NCBI RefSeq assembly: GCF_051106095.1
Contig: NC_135793.1
Span: 3,887,501 to 3,951,500, forward strand
DNA from: Pogona vitticeps
Taxonomy: Eukaryota; Chordata; Lepidosauria; Squamata; Agamidae
DNA: 64,000 nucleotides
Reading direction: 5' to 3'
Of this stretch, positions 9,372 to 21,383 are shown piece by piece. Below the pieces are notes generated by a model that saw nothing but the letters and a program-made list of their open reading frames with translations, did not search any database and was not told the origin of the DNA. Position numbers and translations under genes: made by a program. The number at the start of each line of letters is the position of its first letter. Position 1 is the stretch's first letter.

Positions 9372-9469
9372 TAGCTCCGACTCTCTGTTAAGACTTGCTT
9401 TTTATTATAGTTCTTTCCACTCCCAATAAATTAAGGTTGGGTAGCTTTCACCACATGGCTGCCGGCCAG

Positions 9470-9550
9470 ATATTTTGAATGGACCTGGTCTCAATAAGGG
9501 GGTGCTTATTGGGGATGATGGGGTTTGTAGTTCCCTTCTGAAGAGTATCT
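9470..9550. mobile_element. Fragment of a second hAT-like MITE family
   Basis: GGCTGCCGGCCAGATATTTT followed by GGGATGATGGGGTTTGTAGT matches the form of common reptile elements that carry paired ACTACAACTCCCATC arms. Incomplete and diverged; the bounds are approximate. Confidence 0.4.
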
Positions 9551-9597
9551 AGTTTTGGGAAGCATATATAGAAAGTTCAAGAAGGAAAAAACCAATG

Positions 9598-9598
<1 letters not shown>

Positions 9599-9666
<68 letters not shown>
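9599..9666 (+). repeat. (CT)n microsatellite
   Basis: An uninterrupted run of about 34 CT units. Confidence 0.97.
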
Positions 9667-9668
<2 letters not shown>

Positions 9669-10909
9669 CTGCATAGCTGAAGAGAAATACAGATATCTAC
9701 TTTGGCTCAGTGATTTCTGTGACTCTGTTAGCTTGGTGGAAACCCCCAAATTTGAGTGTTTAAAAGAGCCATAGTTAATCAGCTCACATTATTTGGCCAA
9801 GAATTCATGAAGTTTGTCCGCCTCAAGGCAATGTAGTTGCAGCCTTCCAGGTGAAGATTCTGGTGTGTCATCACCAGGGAGGTTGGCGAATCTTTGGTTC
9901 TGAGTCCTGAGTTCAAGTTTTTGGTAACAAATCCCAAGTTCCTATTAAAAACAAGCTCTTTTCTCCAGGGGGAAAAAAAAAGGTAGGCGGGTGGGTGGGT
10001 CTTTGAATTGCAAATGGAGTCATTGGGAGAAAAATCCTAAGTCAAGGCTGAGTTGAGTCACCGGCGTTACTTAAGTCCAACTTAAGTGCAACTCGGATCC
10101 CCGTCCCTGAGTATGACTGTCAACCCCCAGCCAGTACTGCCAGCAATGAGGGATTATGGAACTTGTAGCTGGAAAACATCTGGAAGGGCCGTGGCTGCCC
10201 ACCTTGCCCAATGTCTTACTTCTTACAAACTCAAGGAGGTCCACTCTAGTCTTCTGGGGGTCATGCAGGACAGGAAGAGCATAGGGCAGAATTAAACCCC
10301 TGTTTACCCCTTGCCATAAAGGCTAGCCATTTGTCCAAAGGCTGGGAGGGTTTGGAAGAGAGCTGCTGAGGGCTGAGGACTCTGGGCAGAACAGAATCCA
10401 TGGCAGGATTAGCCCAACAGTATCTTGGAACATCCACCGTCATAAAATCCCAGCTTATCCTCTCTGCTGTTTTTCCTTCTTTTATTGCTCCAGCAAAACA
10501 AACAAGAGGCGAATCATTTATCTTTGGAAAAGGAAATCCAGATTCTGTTTGAGACCTTCTTCAAACAAAGGAACATTAGGGCTGCCGCAAAGCTAAACCA
10601 GACCGAGACTGTTTATCTGTAGCTGCTCTCCTCTGGAAGACGGGCTGATTTCTCTGTGCCCTGTAGCAGCTCTTTCTTGGGGATGGAAAGGCATGCCGCC
10701 AGTTTATGGTGGTACTGATTCTGTGCCGCTCCTGCTCCTCTCTTTCATCCTTGTGTGCTTTGTTGTGTGTTCGTGGCGTCCAGCTGCTAGGGACCGGGTC
10801 CACCTCCACCTAACAGAAACATCTCAAAATGATGCTAGATCCCCATAATCTTGAGACCCAAGGTTCAGGACAACTATTCTAGAACACCACTGTGCTATAG
10901 AATATAGAG
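9667..10909. other. Unique intronic DNA, nothing clear
   Basis: Only a diverged fragment near 10146-10210 (GGATTATGGAACTTGTAGCT) recalls the foldback MITE arms. No gene was recognised. Confidence 0.4.
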
Positions 10910-11033
10910 CAATGTTTGCCATCCTTTGTCCCTCCAGATGTTTGGACTTCAACCCCCAAGAAGCCCCAGTCAGCATGGCCGGGGAATCTAGGAGTTGAAG
11001 TCCACAGTATCTGGAGAGTCAAAGGTTGAGACA
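10910..11033. mobile_element. hAT-like foldback MITE, old diverged copy
   Basis: CCTCCAGATGTTTGGACTTC and the complementary GAAGTCCACAGTATCTGGAG show the same foldback layout as the copy at 7648, but with many changes. Confidence 0.55.
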
Positions 11034-11447
11034 TGTTGATCTTGTAGATGCCTTTGATTCTATCACAGCTGCTTGGGATACAATGGATTTAAGATATCCC
11101 GAATCCCAAAGTTATTCATTTCCTTTGGCATTGTTAGACAGTGAGGATTCTCCTTTGTTCAGTAAATCCATCTCAAATGGCTGTTGTTTGGCATCTCAGC
11201 TCTCTGATGGTTAGTGCTCTACTCTCTAGACAAAAATCCGTTGGCCATGCATTGGATATAATTTTTTTGTCTTCTAGTTAAACATAGACTAGACATTTCT
11301 AGCTGTCTTCTCTCCCTTCCAACTCCCACTGGAATTTACAAAATCATTCTGTCCTATCCAGCAGCCTAGCATCTCAGACAGAATTGCAACCTTTAGTTAA
11401 TGGATCACTTCCATTAATTACATTTCCAGTCTGTTGCATCCAAAATA

Positions 11448-11545
11448 ACAGGAGTCTTGTCACACCTAAAACACTAATATTTTTTATGGGGCATAAGCTT
11501 TCATTTTCTGTGCCTGCTACATCAAATACAAGGATTGTTATCTGA
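11448..11545. mobile_element. Fragment of an inverted-repeat MITE
   Basis: GTCTTGTCACACCTAAAACA followed by GGGGCATAAGCTTTCATTTT recalls the widespread reptile element in which GCATAAGCTTTCGTGAGC precedes a TCATC motif. Only part is present. Confidence 0.4.
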
Positions 11546-13033
11546 GCTGACAAATATTTTGTTCAACTAAGAAAATGTTCCCTATGCAATTGGGATATTT
11601 ATATATTTACATAATTGCCTCAAGCTTATTTTAAAGCATTTCTGAAACAAACTCGTTGCCATCTTAAAAGAATTCTGTTGCCTAGTGAGAGGGATGGGGA
11701 ATGCTTTCTTAAGATTGAAATGAGAAATAAACCAAGGTGGTGTGTAATTCCTTCCATCCTTAGTTGGCTGATCAATTCATTAAACATTTAACCAAACTGT
11801 TTAAACGATTCTTGCCTTAAGTTCATCTCTAAAGAGATGGTGTTTTTTTTCTTCCTAGTATTCATATGAAATGGTCCCATGTTTCAAAATGCAGGGGAAA
11901 ATCTGAAATAAATAAATAATAGAAGAAAATCTTGGGTTTCCAGCAAAAAGTTATGATGGAAGCTGTATCCTCCAACAAATGAATTAGGAACACATATACT
12001 CTCCCTAACCCATTTAGGGAACCCATTTATGCACCTGTCTTGTCTTAATTTCTATCCCAAGTAGATGCAAGAGGTGAATTTCATTAATTGATTCCCTGAA
12101 GGAAACAAAAACACAATACCCAATACTTTCTTAAGACTAAGTTAAAAACAACAAGACTTCCTTCTCACAATATGGGTCAATAGATTTAGATTAGTATCAT
12201 GTAATTGTGGACAGGATTGTACCGCAAACCATAGATGTCAACTCTATCAAAACTTTGTTTCATTTCACCTCTTCCACACGAACAGAGTGAAATATTATGA
12301 AGGAAATGCTAGGAAGATTGTGCTATAGTGTTTACTTGGGGTAGAAGTTAAGGTAGAAGAAGGATGCATTGCTTTCTCCATGCTCTGAGTGAGGTGGTGG
12401 GGGTTGATATGAAGTCTCAGTTTCTTTGCTTTTGGGGGAAGTGTAGCTGCAACTATTAATTTTATGCTTTCAACCATATTTCTCCCACTTTTGTGAATTT
12501 TACTTTTTGAAATATATTTATAGCTACCAACTGAACTAGAATTCCAGTCCTCTGTTCTTGCACGTTCAGCATTCCCCAAACATAAACACAGGTGCTGCAG
12601 AGAAACTCATAGGGAGAGGAGGTGGCAAATTCAAACTCATCGCACTCTGATATTTTCATTGTGTAACATATAACCCAATGTCCCTTTGGTCTAATTCATT
12701 TGCATTTACATGTCAGGTACACATCGGTTAAGGGGAATTATGTTAGTACCTTCTTGCTCACGGTACAAGTTGCAGGATGTTTAGATGACCAAATTTCTTC
12801 GGAATCCTTTCAGAACAGCAACGTAAAATGATGACAAAAAACCTTGAGGCTGCATTAGTCTTCCTAACGTAAACTTTAAAAAGAAAATCCAAACCAGTTT
12901 ATACGTTTTTAAACAATAAGACCCAGACAGTATTCAGATGAGTCATCTCAGTAGTATTTTTACAGCTTAGATATACGCAAGGTAGCGAGGGGAGGGAAAG
13001 AGGAACATGGGGTAGTGTGGTAGAAAGGAAGCA
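11546..13033. other. Unique AT-rich intronic DNA
   Basis: No repeat family or exon was recognised. A 94-codon frame at 12295-12579 has no recognisable features and is treated as chance. Confidence 0.4.
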
Positions 13034-13254
13034 CTGCCTGGATAGCTCAGTGGTTTAGGTATCTGGCTGCAGAGCTAGAGGCTGGGAGTTCAATTCCCTG
13101 CTGTGCCTCCTGGGAGAAAAGCCAGCCTGGGTGGCCTTGGGCCAGCTGCACTGTCCCATGGCACCCCTAGAGGATGGGAGGGGTAAAGCACTTCTGACTA
13201 TTCTCTAGCTAGAAAACCCTGAAAAGGCCTGCCAGAATTCATGGTTATTATTAA
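13034..13254 (+). mobile_element. tRNA-derived SINE, main family, long form
   Basis: A near-complete copy: A-box-like GGATAGCTCAGTGGTTTAGG, B-box GGGAGTTCAATTCCC, body GTGGCCTTGGGCCAGCTGCA, CACTTCTGACTATTCTC, then a weakened tail. Confidence 0.88.
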
Positions 13255-13574
13255 ACCAATATTTGTAGTGTAAAAAAATAAATGCTACAACATAGATGAT
13301 GATGATGATCATCATGTATTGATTTCTTAGTACATTCTTAGTTTCATTCAGATCATGCTTTTCATCCAATAAGTCCAAAGCTGACCATGTCGTTCTCTTC
13401 TTCCCCACTTTAGTTCCTAAAATAACCTTGCGAAGTAGCTCAGGTTTAGAGAGAGTAGCCTGAAGGTCAACCAAGGAGTTTCTCTGCTCAGAATTAGAAC
13501 TCGCATCTCCCAAATCAAGTTTCTTCACCACTGTGCCACAGTGGTTCTCCATGTTGTCTTATACACCATTGGGA

Positions 13575-13722
13575 CAGAACCGATGCAACCCTACTAGAGC
13601 TTAAGTGAGATATTTAAGGAGTGGCTTTACCCGTTCCACACCTTGTGTGGGCATTCGAACCCAGGACTCTTAAGCCCTAATGTCTTACTCTCTCCACTGG
13701 ACCAGATTGGGCATCTCCCTGT
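13575..13722 (-). mobile_element. tRNA-derived SINE, second family
   Basis: Reverse orientation: AAGTGAGATATTTAAGGAGT, then CATTCGAACCCAGGACTC (reversed B-box), then CTCTCCACTGGACCA at the 5' end of the element. Confidence 0.7.
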
Positions 13723-14237
13723 CTTTGATGTAGATGGACTACTTTTAAGAAAAGGAAAATGCTGTTGGTCAGAGAATCCCCCGCTTATATAAAAATTAAG
13801 GTATTTTAGGCAGCTTTATTCCGAAAGATGCTCTCTTGTAATTTTTGCAAGTAGTTCCATGTCGAGGGAAAGCTAGTCATTTTTCACCGTGTTGCTTCTT
13901 CAAAGTTTCAGATGTTTTAGGCTACACTTTTATTGGCCTCTGCTTCTTTGAGACATTTGAGAGAGAGCAGATTTGATCGATTTGCATTCAACCCACGTGT
14001 CCTCCTGCATCGCCTATATTTTCTCACTGGAGGTGGGAGGAAAGCCGCTCAGAAAGAAGTGAAAGAGCAGGACAGCAGTAAATAAATGAATAAATAAGTC
14101 AGTGTAGTCAATAAATTCTGGAATGATGGCAAGATGAACGGAACTCCATTTCAGATTTTGTTAAGAGTTGACCAAAACTCACACTTTTCTATATATACAG
14201 CTTGGAAAGAGGTGAGATTTCTAAGAATCATCTTCCT

Positions 14238-14370
14238 CATCTCAGAACGACAGAGCTGGAAGGGACCCCATGGGTCATCCAGTCCAGCCCCTGTCAAGGA
14301 AGGCCTAGTGGGAGAATCAAACTCCCAACCTCCAGCGCTGCAGCCGGAGACCTGAACCCCTGAGCTATAT
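14238..14370 (-). mobile_element. tRNA-derived SINE, main family, short form
   Basis: Begins CATCTCAGAACGACAGAGCT, has the reversed B-box GAATCAAACTCCCAACCTC and ends CTGAGCTATATAA. Confidence 0.8.
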
Positions 14371-15093
14371 AAGGCGAGGAAATGGAAATTGACAAGATCA
14401 GGGTGTTTAGTATTTTGGAAAGACAACTCCAACAGAGTGGTGAGGTGCTTGTCCTGCTCCGATAAGTATTTTATCCATAAAAACCCTGCGAGGTTCATTT
14501 CTCAGAGGCAGAGAGAGGGCTGGTTTCTCCAGGATCTCTGACGGAGCTTCGCAGCTCTGCACAGCTGGCCTTACCCCACCGAAACTCAACTAGAAAGAAA
14601 GCTGGAAGCCAAATCTCCAGGGTTTTGGCAGCTGTTCCCTCTGCTTTAGGAAAAGACAGCAAAGCATGCACGGTGAGGTGATAAAGCATTTTAATAAAAC
14701 AATAAGTGGGTGAGTCATGACGCTTTCAAATTATTACTAACCATATTATCCTGCGATCAGGGTGGAGCTCGAATGAAAGAACATGGCCCAAAGGAGTTTT
14801 AAAAACCCATCCAGCCCATCTGACAACTGTTCTTGTTTTATAAGTTGACTGTGCCTTTAGGGCTCGACTCTGCCTTAAAATAGCCTAGAATCCTTGTGTT
14901 TTCTATGGTGTGCGTGCATGAGTCCTTGGCTGCACCCAAAAATGCAGGAGCTGCTTTGGACTTCTCCAGGATTCATGGATTACAAATGCAATCGTCCCCC
15001 CAGTCGACATGGCTGTTGTTTTGTTTAACATCTCTGGATGCCATCAGGTGGTGGGTGCTACACAAGCATGCTGAAGGGAAGGGTTCAGAGAGC

Positions 15094-15332
15094 AGGCAGA
15101 ATAGCTCAGGGAGTTAGGTATCTGGCTACAGAACTAGAGGCTGGGAGTTCGATTCCCCTCTGTGCCTCCTGAGAGAAGAGCCAGCCTGGGTAGCCTTGGG
15201 CCAGCTGCACACAGCCCTATAGCACCCCTAGAGGAAGGGAAGGGTAAAGCACTTCTGAGCACTCTTTACCTAGGATACCCTAGAAAGGCTATGTGTTAGA
15301 ATTGATTTGACAGCACACGATGATGATGATGT
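15094..15332 (+). mobile_element. tRNA-derived SINE, main family, long form
   Basis: AATAGCTCAGGGAGTTAGGT, then GGGAGTTCGATTCCC, then the LINE-like tail TTGATTTGACAGCACACGAT, ending in (GAT)n. The complete 3' part suggests a fairly recent copy. Confidence 0.85.
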
Positions 15333-16768
15333 GGGTGCAGCAGTAAGCCCAAAGGGACAGAGTGATTGGATCCTTGAGGTTTGTTCAAATGATTGGGTCT
15401 ATCCCCACCAAGTGCAGTGTTCTTGATTTTTTTTTTAAATATCAAAAGAAGCACGGTCGTTTATAGTGCAGGAGAAAACTACTTGCCAAAATGCTTCACA
15501 GGATCCCAGAACTGGCTTCCATGTTGGCAGCTTGGCTCACCCAGCCATTACGGAGCCCGCCTGGCTCCCAAATCAAAATGGAGGAAGGTGAAGCAGGAAA
15601 TAGCATCATGGAAAAAAAGGGAAGGGGGAGCAATCTGTGCGTAGATCTAGAAAACCCAATGAAGGGAGAAAACTCGTGGGCTGTAGAGTCGATCTGATTC
15701 CCCCCCCTCCCCCGAAGCATATAGTTTGATTCTGCATTAAACAAATGGAAATTATTTTTTGAATAGAGTTTATCTTACCTGCTCGTTGTTGTAGACTTTT
15801 GAATTTTGGTTAAATTCCTCTAGCTGTACAGCAGACATGTGAGGATTCACAAAGCTAAATAGCTTCAAGTCCCCCAAATTGGTCCATCACTTTTTCTCAT
15901 CAACCAGCCCTTACAGTCTCAATAACTCACTCTGAGACATTGGTAGGAGAAAGAATAAAAGTTTGCTTTACTTACCATTGAACAGAACAAACAGCAAACT
16001 GACAAACATGACGGCTTTCCACAGCAGACCTCCATAGAGGTCTAGAGGGAAAAAGAGCTCTGAGCACAGAGGCGGGGTTCTCTTTGAAATCAGAGGTGGG
16101 GAGGGAAATGATTGGTTAGTGCTGGATAGATTGACAGTTACCTTGAGCCCAGAAAGGTCCCTCCCATCCAAATCTGCTAAAGGCAGCATGCGAGGTTAGA
16201 AAAAAACGCCAACACTTCTATATTTCTTAGCTGGCCCATGACCTATGATTTCTGGGCAATTAACAATTAAGTGTGTATTAAATCATAAACGTAGAAAAAG
16301 CTGTCCTGCTTCATCTGTGTCACTCCTGCTTTGCCAGAATAGCTTTCTCGTGTTTTGTGGGTATATTCTAGAAAGGACAGAGAGAACGTTGATGCATTTT
16401 TTAGCCTAATAAAGTAGTTCAGGACTAGACTGAAGACATTATGTGCAACTCATGTGGAAACTGTACTTGGCACAGAAATAAATCTAATCATAAAATGTAT
16501 GCTGACATAAAAATAGCCATTTCTTCTTTTCAAAGAGTGACTTGTTTTTACAGGAACTTTATCCCAGCTGATTTTAGATAGGCAGTGAAGGGTGGGTGAG
16601 AATTTTGTCCAGCCGAATTATTTGACAGGCCTTTTTCTCAACGTTCTCCAACTTCTTTTAAAAAAAAAAAGATAAGGAAAGGATTTTACATCAAGGGAAA
16701 TGGCTTACTGTACTTCGCTTTTAAAGGCTAGGTTTAAATTCATGTGTCATGTTTCTGCTATTGAATTA
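15333..16768. other. Unique intronic DNA
   Basis: Holds a short poly(A) tract at 16661-16670 and no recognised element or exon. Confidence 0.4.
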
Positions 16769-16892
16769 AGGTTGCCACCTCTTTAGTCCAAGATCTTCTT
16801 GGACTACAACTCCCAGAAACCTTCACAATTGGCTATGCTTGCCTGGATTTCCTTGAGTTGTATTCCAAGAACATCTGGGAACCCAAGCACTG
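16769..16892. mobile_element. hAT-like foldback MITE, diverged copy
   Basis: GGACTACAACTCCCAGAAAC at 16800 pairs with TTGAGTTGTATTCCAAGAAC near 16854. The outer ends are worn, and the left CAG end is lost. Confidence 0.65.
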
Positions 16893-18021
16893 CTTTACGT
16901 CAAGCTTCCAGTCTCCTTGAGACAGTTTTTGAAAAAAAAAATCCATCTGGTGAAATTCTCCAAGATCTTTCATGAGGCAAGATTCCAAGATCTGCATCTG
17001 AGACGTGATAAAATCAGCAGCTGTATTTGTTCCTTTGGTAACAGTTAAGGAACTCTGATTGTACCACGTTGCACTTGTCTTTTTATTTTTTATTTTTTTG
17101 GCCAGTTTGGCAAAAACGATCCTTCAAGCTGTCTTAAACAAACCTAATTCGGACCAGATCTTATTGGAATGCATCTCCTCCGACATCCAAGTCGAAAGTT
17201 GTTATTGTCCAGATGGAGTATCCCTACAATTCTGTGTTAACTTGTGGTCAGTTGCTGCCAGCATACAGACAAAAGACTCTTACCGGTGTCTCTTCCCGTT
17301 CTTTCCAAATGCAGAATTTTCCAGATGTCTCGGATTCAGAATTTATAAAATTTACTTTTGTGGGGCAATGGTTTTCAAAATGTTCCTGTATCAGAGTGGC
17401 CATTGACAGATCTGGGGAAGCTGCAGCCCATAAAAACAACATCAGCTAACTTTTCGATATAAAATAGGCTCTTCTGTTAGAGAAGGGCTGTAACACACTA
17501 GTAGAGTGTGATCGTTTTCTGGTGGGCGCCATGTATGGAGTATGCAGGCAGAGAGATCACCAGACCCGTAATGCCTTGCAGTTCTCAGTGAGCTGTGTTC
17601 TATCTAGCCACTTCCTCTGTCATAAAGAAACTTATTTTTCATCTGAAAGTGATCATAGACACCCAAACGATCTGATGGTTTTTGGTTAAAGCCCCCAGAA
17701 GTCTAGCTGGAAGAAGTTCCTGCAGATTTCTAGGGGCTATGCTCCATGAATTTTAGAACTCTCATTGTCTGAGACTAACCTGGGGCTCTACATTTGACTA
17801 CAGTTCTGCCTGGTTTGAAATACCCAACTAAAGAGTTGGACTTTCATTTTAAGTTGAAAGATGTTTTTCTTTAACAAGAAACATTAGAGCTACGCTGCAT
17901 AAGATATTCATTCCACAGTTACATGTGTAACATTGTGTAGTTCGATGCTGTCCTCATGCTGCTTTCCCAAAGGGTATGAAGACACATCTCTTCAAACTGG
18001 CACTTAGATGGTTTTGATGTT
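16893..18021. other. Unique intronic DNA
   Basis: Includes a 115-codon frame at 17059-17406 with a hydrophobic start but no recognisable domain. It has no splice-linked context and is treated as chance. Confidence 0.4.
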
Positions 18022-18092
18022 CATCATCGTCTTAGAATTACAGAGCTGGAAGGGGCCCAACAGATCATCAAGTCCAACTCCTGTCAAGTAAC
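18022..18092 (-). mobile_element. tRNA-derived SINE fragment, main family
   Basis: Only the tail half is present: TTAGAATTACAGAGCTGGAA, then AAGTCCAACTCCTGTCAAG. Confidence 0.65.
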
Positions 18093-18581
18093 AGTGTATT
18101 GACTTCAATGGATGAATAATAATATTTGTTATTACTGTTATTGTGACCATTGGATACTTGTAGCTGTTTACTCCAAACTCTGGGAAGAAGGCGGCTTTCT
18201 CAGTACCATCGCTTGGGACTCTCCAGCGACAGCTAATAAAAGCAAAACAGTAAGGTTGCACGAATATAATCAGAAAGAATTCCCAGACCATTCCGGCCTT
18301 CCCTCCTCTTCATTCCAGGGCGATGAGATCATTTGGAAGGTGGGAGGTGGCAGCAAGCGGTAGGGACAGGTTTCAGGTGGAGATTCCACCGACAAAGGAA
18401 TGTGAATGAAAACACAGGTACAGGCTAGCTTTCGGAAATATTTGGTGAATGGGCCTATTCACAACCCCCTTGCTCTCGGGATGAAGGGTTTGAGGTTTAC
18501 AGCTGTTTTTGTTGGCTGTGTTTCTTTGTAAGAGAAAGGAGGCAGAGGATTGTTAGGCTGGATTTTTTTAACTTTCCATGA

Positions 18582-18582
18582 A

Positions 18583-18629
<47 letters not shown>
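18582..18629 (+). repeat. (ATC)n microsatellite
   Basis: About 16 units, directly at the tail of the SINE that follows in reverse orientation. Confidence 0.95.
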
Positions 18630-18848
18630 ATGTGCCATCAAGTTGGTTTCAACATGGTGACTCTTTTCAGGGTTTTCCAGGTAGAGAGTACTCAGAAAGG
18701 GTTCCCTATCCTTTCTTCTGGGGTTGCCTTGGGACTGGGCAGCTGGCCCAAGGCCCCCCAGGCTGGCTCTTCTCCCGGGAGCCCCAGTGAGGGGAATCAA
18801 ACTCCCAACCTCTGTAGCCAGAGACCTAAATCACTGAGCTATATAGCG
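18630..18848 (-). mobile_element. tRNA-derived SINE, main family, long form
   Basis: Reverse copy: TGTGCCATCAAGTTGGTTTC (tail), then GGCAGCTGGCCCAAGGC, then GAATCAAACTCCCAACCTC and CACTGAGCTATATAG. Confidence 0.85.
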
Positions 18849-18861
18849 CCAAAACGGGGCT

Positions 18862-19000
18862 CCCAGATCCCATTGGCTGAAATCCTGTAGTAAATCTGGA
18901 GTAAGCCTATTGAGTCAGTGGAAATTTGGTGAGTCAGCTCCTCTGTGAGTTCCATTGATTTAATGGGCCTACTCTAGTTGCAACTTACAACTGGATTCCA
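18862..19000. mobile_element. Short inverted-repeat MITE, diverged
   Basis: TGGCTGAAATCCTG at the left mirrors TGGATTCCAGCCAT at the right. It resembles the element at 20076-20296. Confidence 0.45.
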
Positions 19001-19373
19001 GCCATTCTCTGGTGAGATGTTGTAAGATTAAAGGAAGTGCGTGGGAGACTTGCTGAGATTTCATAGTCCACATGAAAAAAAGGTTTATTTGAAATTGTGG
19101 GGGGCGTGGGAGGTTGATGGACACCATGGAGTGTCAGATGGACAAACTGACAAATTGCTACAACTTGTGCCCTTTTCGCTGAGCACCATCCATCCATTTG
19201 CCTGTGCAAGGTACAGAACAGCCTCGTTCATCTTGGTGATCCCACATGAACTGAGCGCATTTGAGAACTTCCTTATCCATAAAATAAATCACCTCAAGAT
19301 CTGTCACTGGTTGAGTCCCTTCAGAACAGTCTTTCATCTGCTGCCATTCTTGCCATCCTTTCTTCTTTGATAG

Positions 19374-19560
19374 ACCCATGTGGTGTAGTAGTGGACAGAG
19401 CGATGAATTAGGGCTCTGGAGAAGAGGCTTCAAATCCCTGCTCAGCTGTGGAAACTCCTACAGGTGTGGAACTGGAAAAACCATTCCTTAAAGATCTCAC
19501 TTACCTTGAAAGCCCTGTTAGGGTCTCTATATGTCAATTCTGACTTGACGATCTGCAACA
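19374..19560 (+). mobile_element. tRNA-derived SINE, second family
   Basis: Contains GTGTAGTAGTGGACAGAGCG, the degenerate B-box GGCTTCAAATCCC, CCATTCCTTAAAGATCTCAC, and ends TCTGACTTGACGATCTG. Confidence 0.75.
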
Positions 19561-20075
19561 CACATTATCTTGTATTCCTAACAAGGTCATTGACTTGTGC
19601 AATACTTTTGCTTACTGTTTGTTTTTTGTTCCGGGTATAAGAGGTCAAACCAATGGTCCAGCACTGTAAACATCGACTTGTAGCTTCTCAAACAAGGCAG
19701 ACAGGCCCTACTCCCCTTTTTAAAAGCCCTACCTAGAAGCAACAAGGGCCAATAAAGGCTGGAGACCCCTGTTTTTCAGGGACTGTAAATGCACTGAGTT
19801 TTAGTCTGAATTGCATAGGAAGTAGCCAAGATGCTGAACACACTGAAGATTGGATTCGGTACGTTGGACAGTTCTCCTAAAATTGAGAGTAAAACCAGGA
19901 GGGGATGAAATCCATCACCAGCCACCACCGGAAAGCACAGACACATCAGTCTGTTAATGCTGCTATGTTCTCCATCACAAGCTGCAATGCCCTTTGTTTG
20001 TGTGTGTGTACGTTCATATACAGTAGGGGTGGGGTGGGGGAGAACATGTAATGCTGCTGTTGCACTGCTTAATTA

Positions 20076-20296
20076 TGGGCTGAAATCCTGTTGCGTCACA
20101 TAAGCCTTTGCAAAGGGTGATGATGTCATTGGCAAGAGGTGAGTTTGGCTTCCGCACAATGAAAGGGATTACACAAGAGTTGGAAAAGTTGTAGGACAAG
20201 TAGAAGGGTGGCAATTACAAAAAATGGCCTCCTGCTGGTGTGGTCATCATCACCTTTCCGCAGACTAACTGATGTAACAGGATTTCAGCCCTAGTG
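20076..20296. mobile_element. Inverted-repeat MITE, 0.2 kb
   Basis: The left end GGGCTGAAATCCTGTTGCGT and the right end ACATC...AACAGGATTTCAGCCC analogue (about 20270-20293) are reverse complements over roughly 20 bases. There is no open frame. The class is uncertain. Confidence 0.6.
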
Positions 20297-21055
20297 TCAA
20301 GAAAAGACTTGCTCGTTTTAAAACAGAGGTGTGCATACTTGTGTTTATGGGCTATAATGGTGACTTTTCTTTATTCACTTTGTCATTCTGGTAAAACAAA
20401 AGAGACTGTAGTGAGGTAAAACCAAGGAGATGCTTGAGAGAAACAAAAGATCATGGCTCAGCTTTGCCTTTGTCCAATCTGGTTTGAGATTTGCCAGGTT
20501 GGATGTGGAAGGAGTGGCGACGATTGGAATATCTGTAGATTTCATGACATTCATATGAGATACACCAACATCAAAAACTGCACTAATGGGATAACAACAC
20601 TTCAACACCCCCCCAAGGGCACATTATAGGATCCTGTATTTGAGCCAAGAAATTTGAGGGAGAGATTAGAGAGAGAAATGGCTGAGGTAGAGTTCTTCAA
20701 CAGATTCTGCTCTCTCACCAGAGGCTTAAATCAGGATGAAAGTTGTTATCACACAGCCCATTATAATTGGTTTCCTGAGAAACCAGGGTGTTTCTGTTGT
20801 CTGCAATGATTTTGAGAGAGGGCAGTGTCAATAAAGTTACTTTTTATTTTTTGCACCTCATTTCCCTCTGACCTCACTGTTTAGAATCCTGTTTCTGTAT
20901 ATATAACATTCTGGGTAGCACTTTGGAGATATTAATGGAACAGGATGCAGGCCATGAAACTTTATCCTGTTATAGTAGAGCTACCTTCAGGAGGTACCCA
21001 GCGAACGAACGGGGTTTGTTAAGTCAACACTTGGTGTAACACTCATTTCATTCAG

Positions 21056-21383
21056 TTTTAGAAGAGGTAGCCGTGTTAGTCTGTGGAAGCAAACCAGGCA
21101 AAATCTAAACCAAACCAAACAAGATAAAGACTATTATATTTTAATGTGAGCTTTCGTGAACACGTCCACTTCGTCGGACCTATAGAATAAAAAGGAAATT
21201 CTGGATGAAATGCAGCATTGCATTTTTCCAGAATTCATCCAGTTTTTCATTTTTATTCCATACGTCTGATGAAGGGGACTTGTTCACAAAAGCTCACGTT
21301 AAAATATAATAGCCTTTAAGGTGCCATTGTTTTTGACCATTTTTGTTTCGTTCTCTTTCTCTGGATTTTGCCTGATAGATTCA
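21056..21383. mobile_element. Long inverted-repeat MITE
   Basis: It starts GGTAGCCGTGTTAGTCTGTG, a familiar reptile element end. ATATTTTAATGTGAGCTTTC with CACTTCGTCGGA pairs with TCTGATGAAGGGG and AAGCTCACGTTAAAATATAA on the right arm. The right terminal repeat is missing, so the element is incomplete. Confidence 0.65.

Noticed and set aside
9549-9749. Arg-Glu repeat frame
   Set aside because: Translation of the (CT)n tract.
13034-13110. tRNA gene-like A and B boxes at this and about 20 other sites
   Set aside because: All sit in SINE bodies with shared tails; none folds into an intact tRNA with a proper anticodon arm as far as I can see.
17059-17406. 115-codon frame with hydrophobic N-terminus
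   Set aside because: No recognised domain, no CpG island, no splice or promoter context; likely chance.
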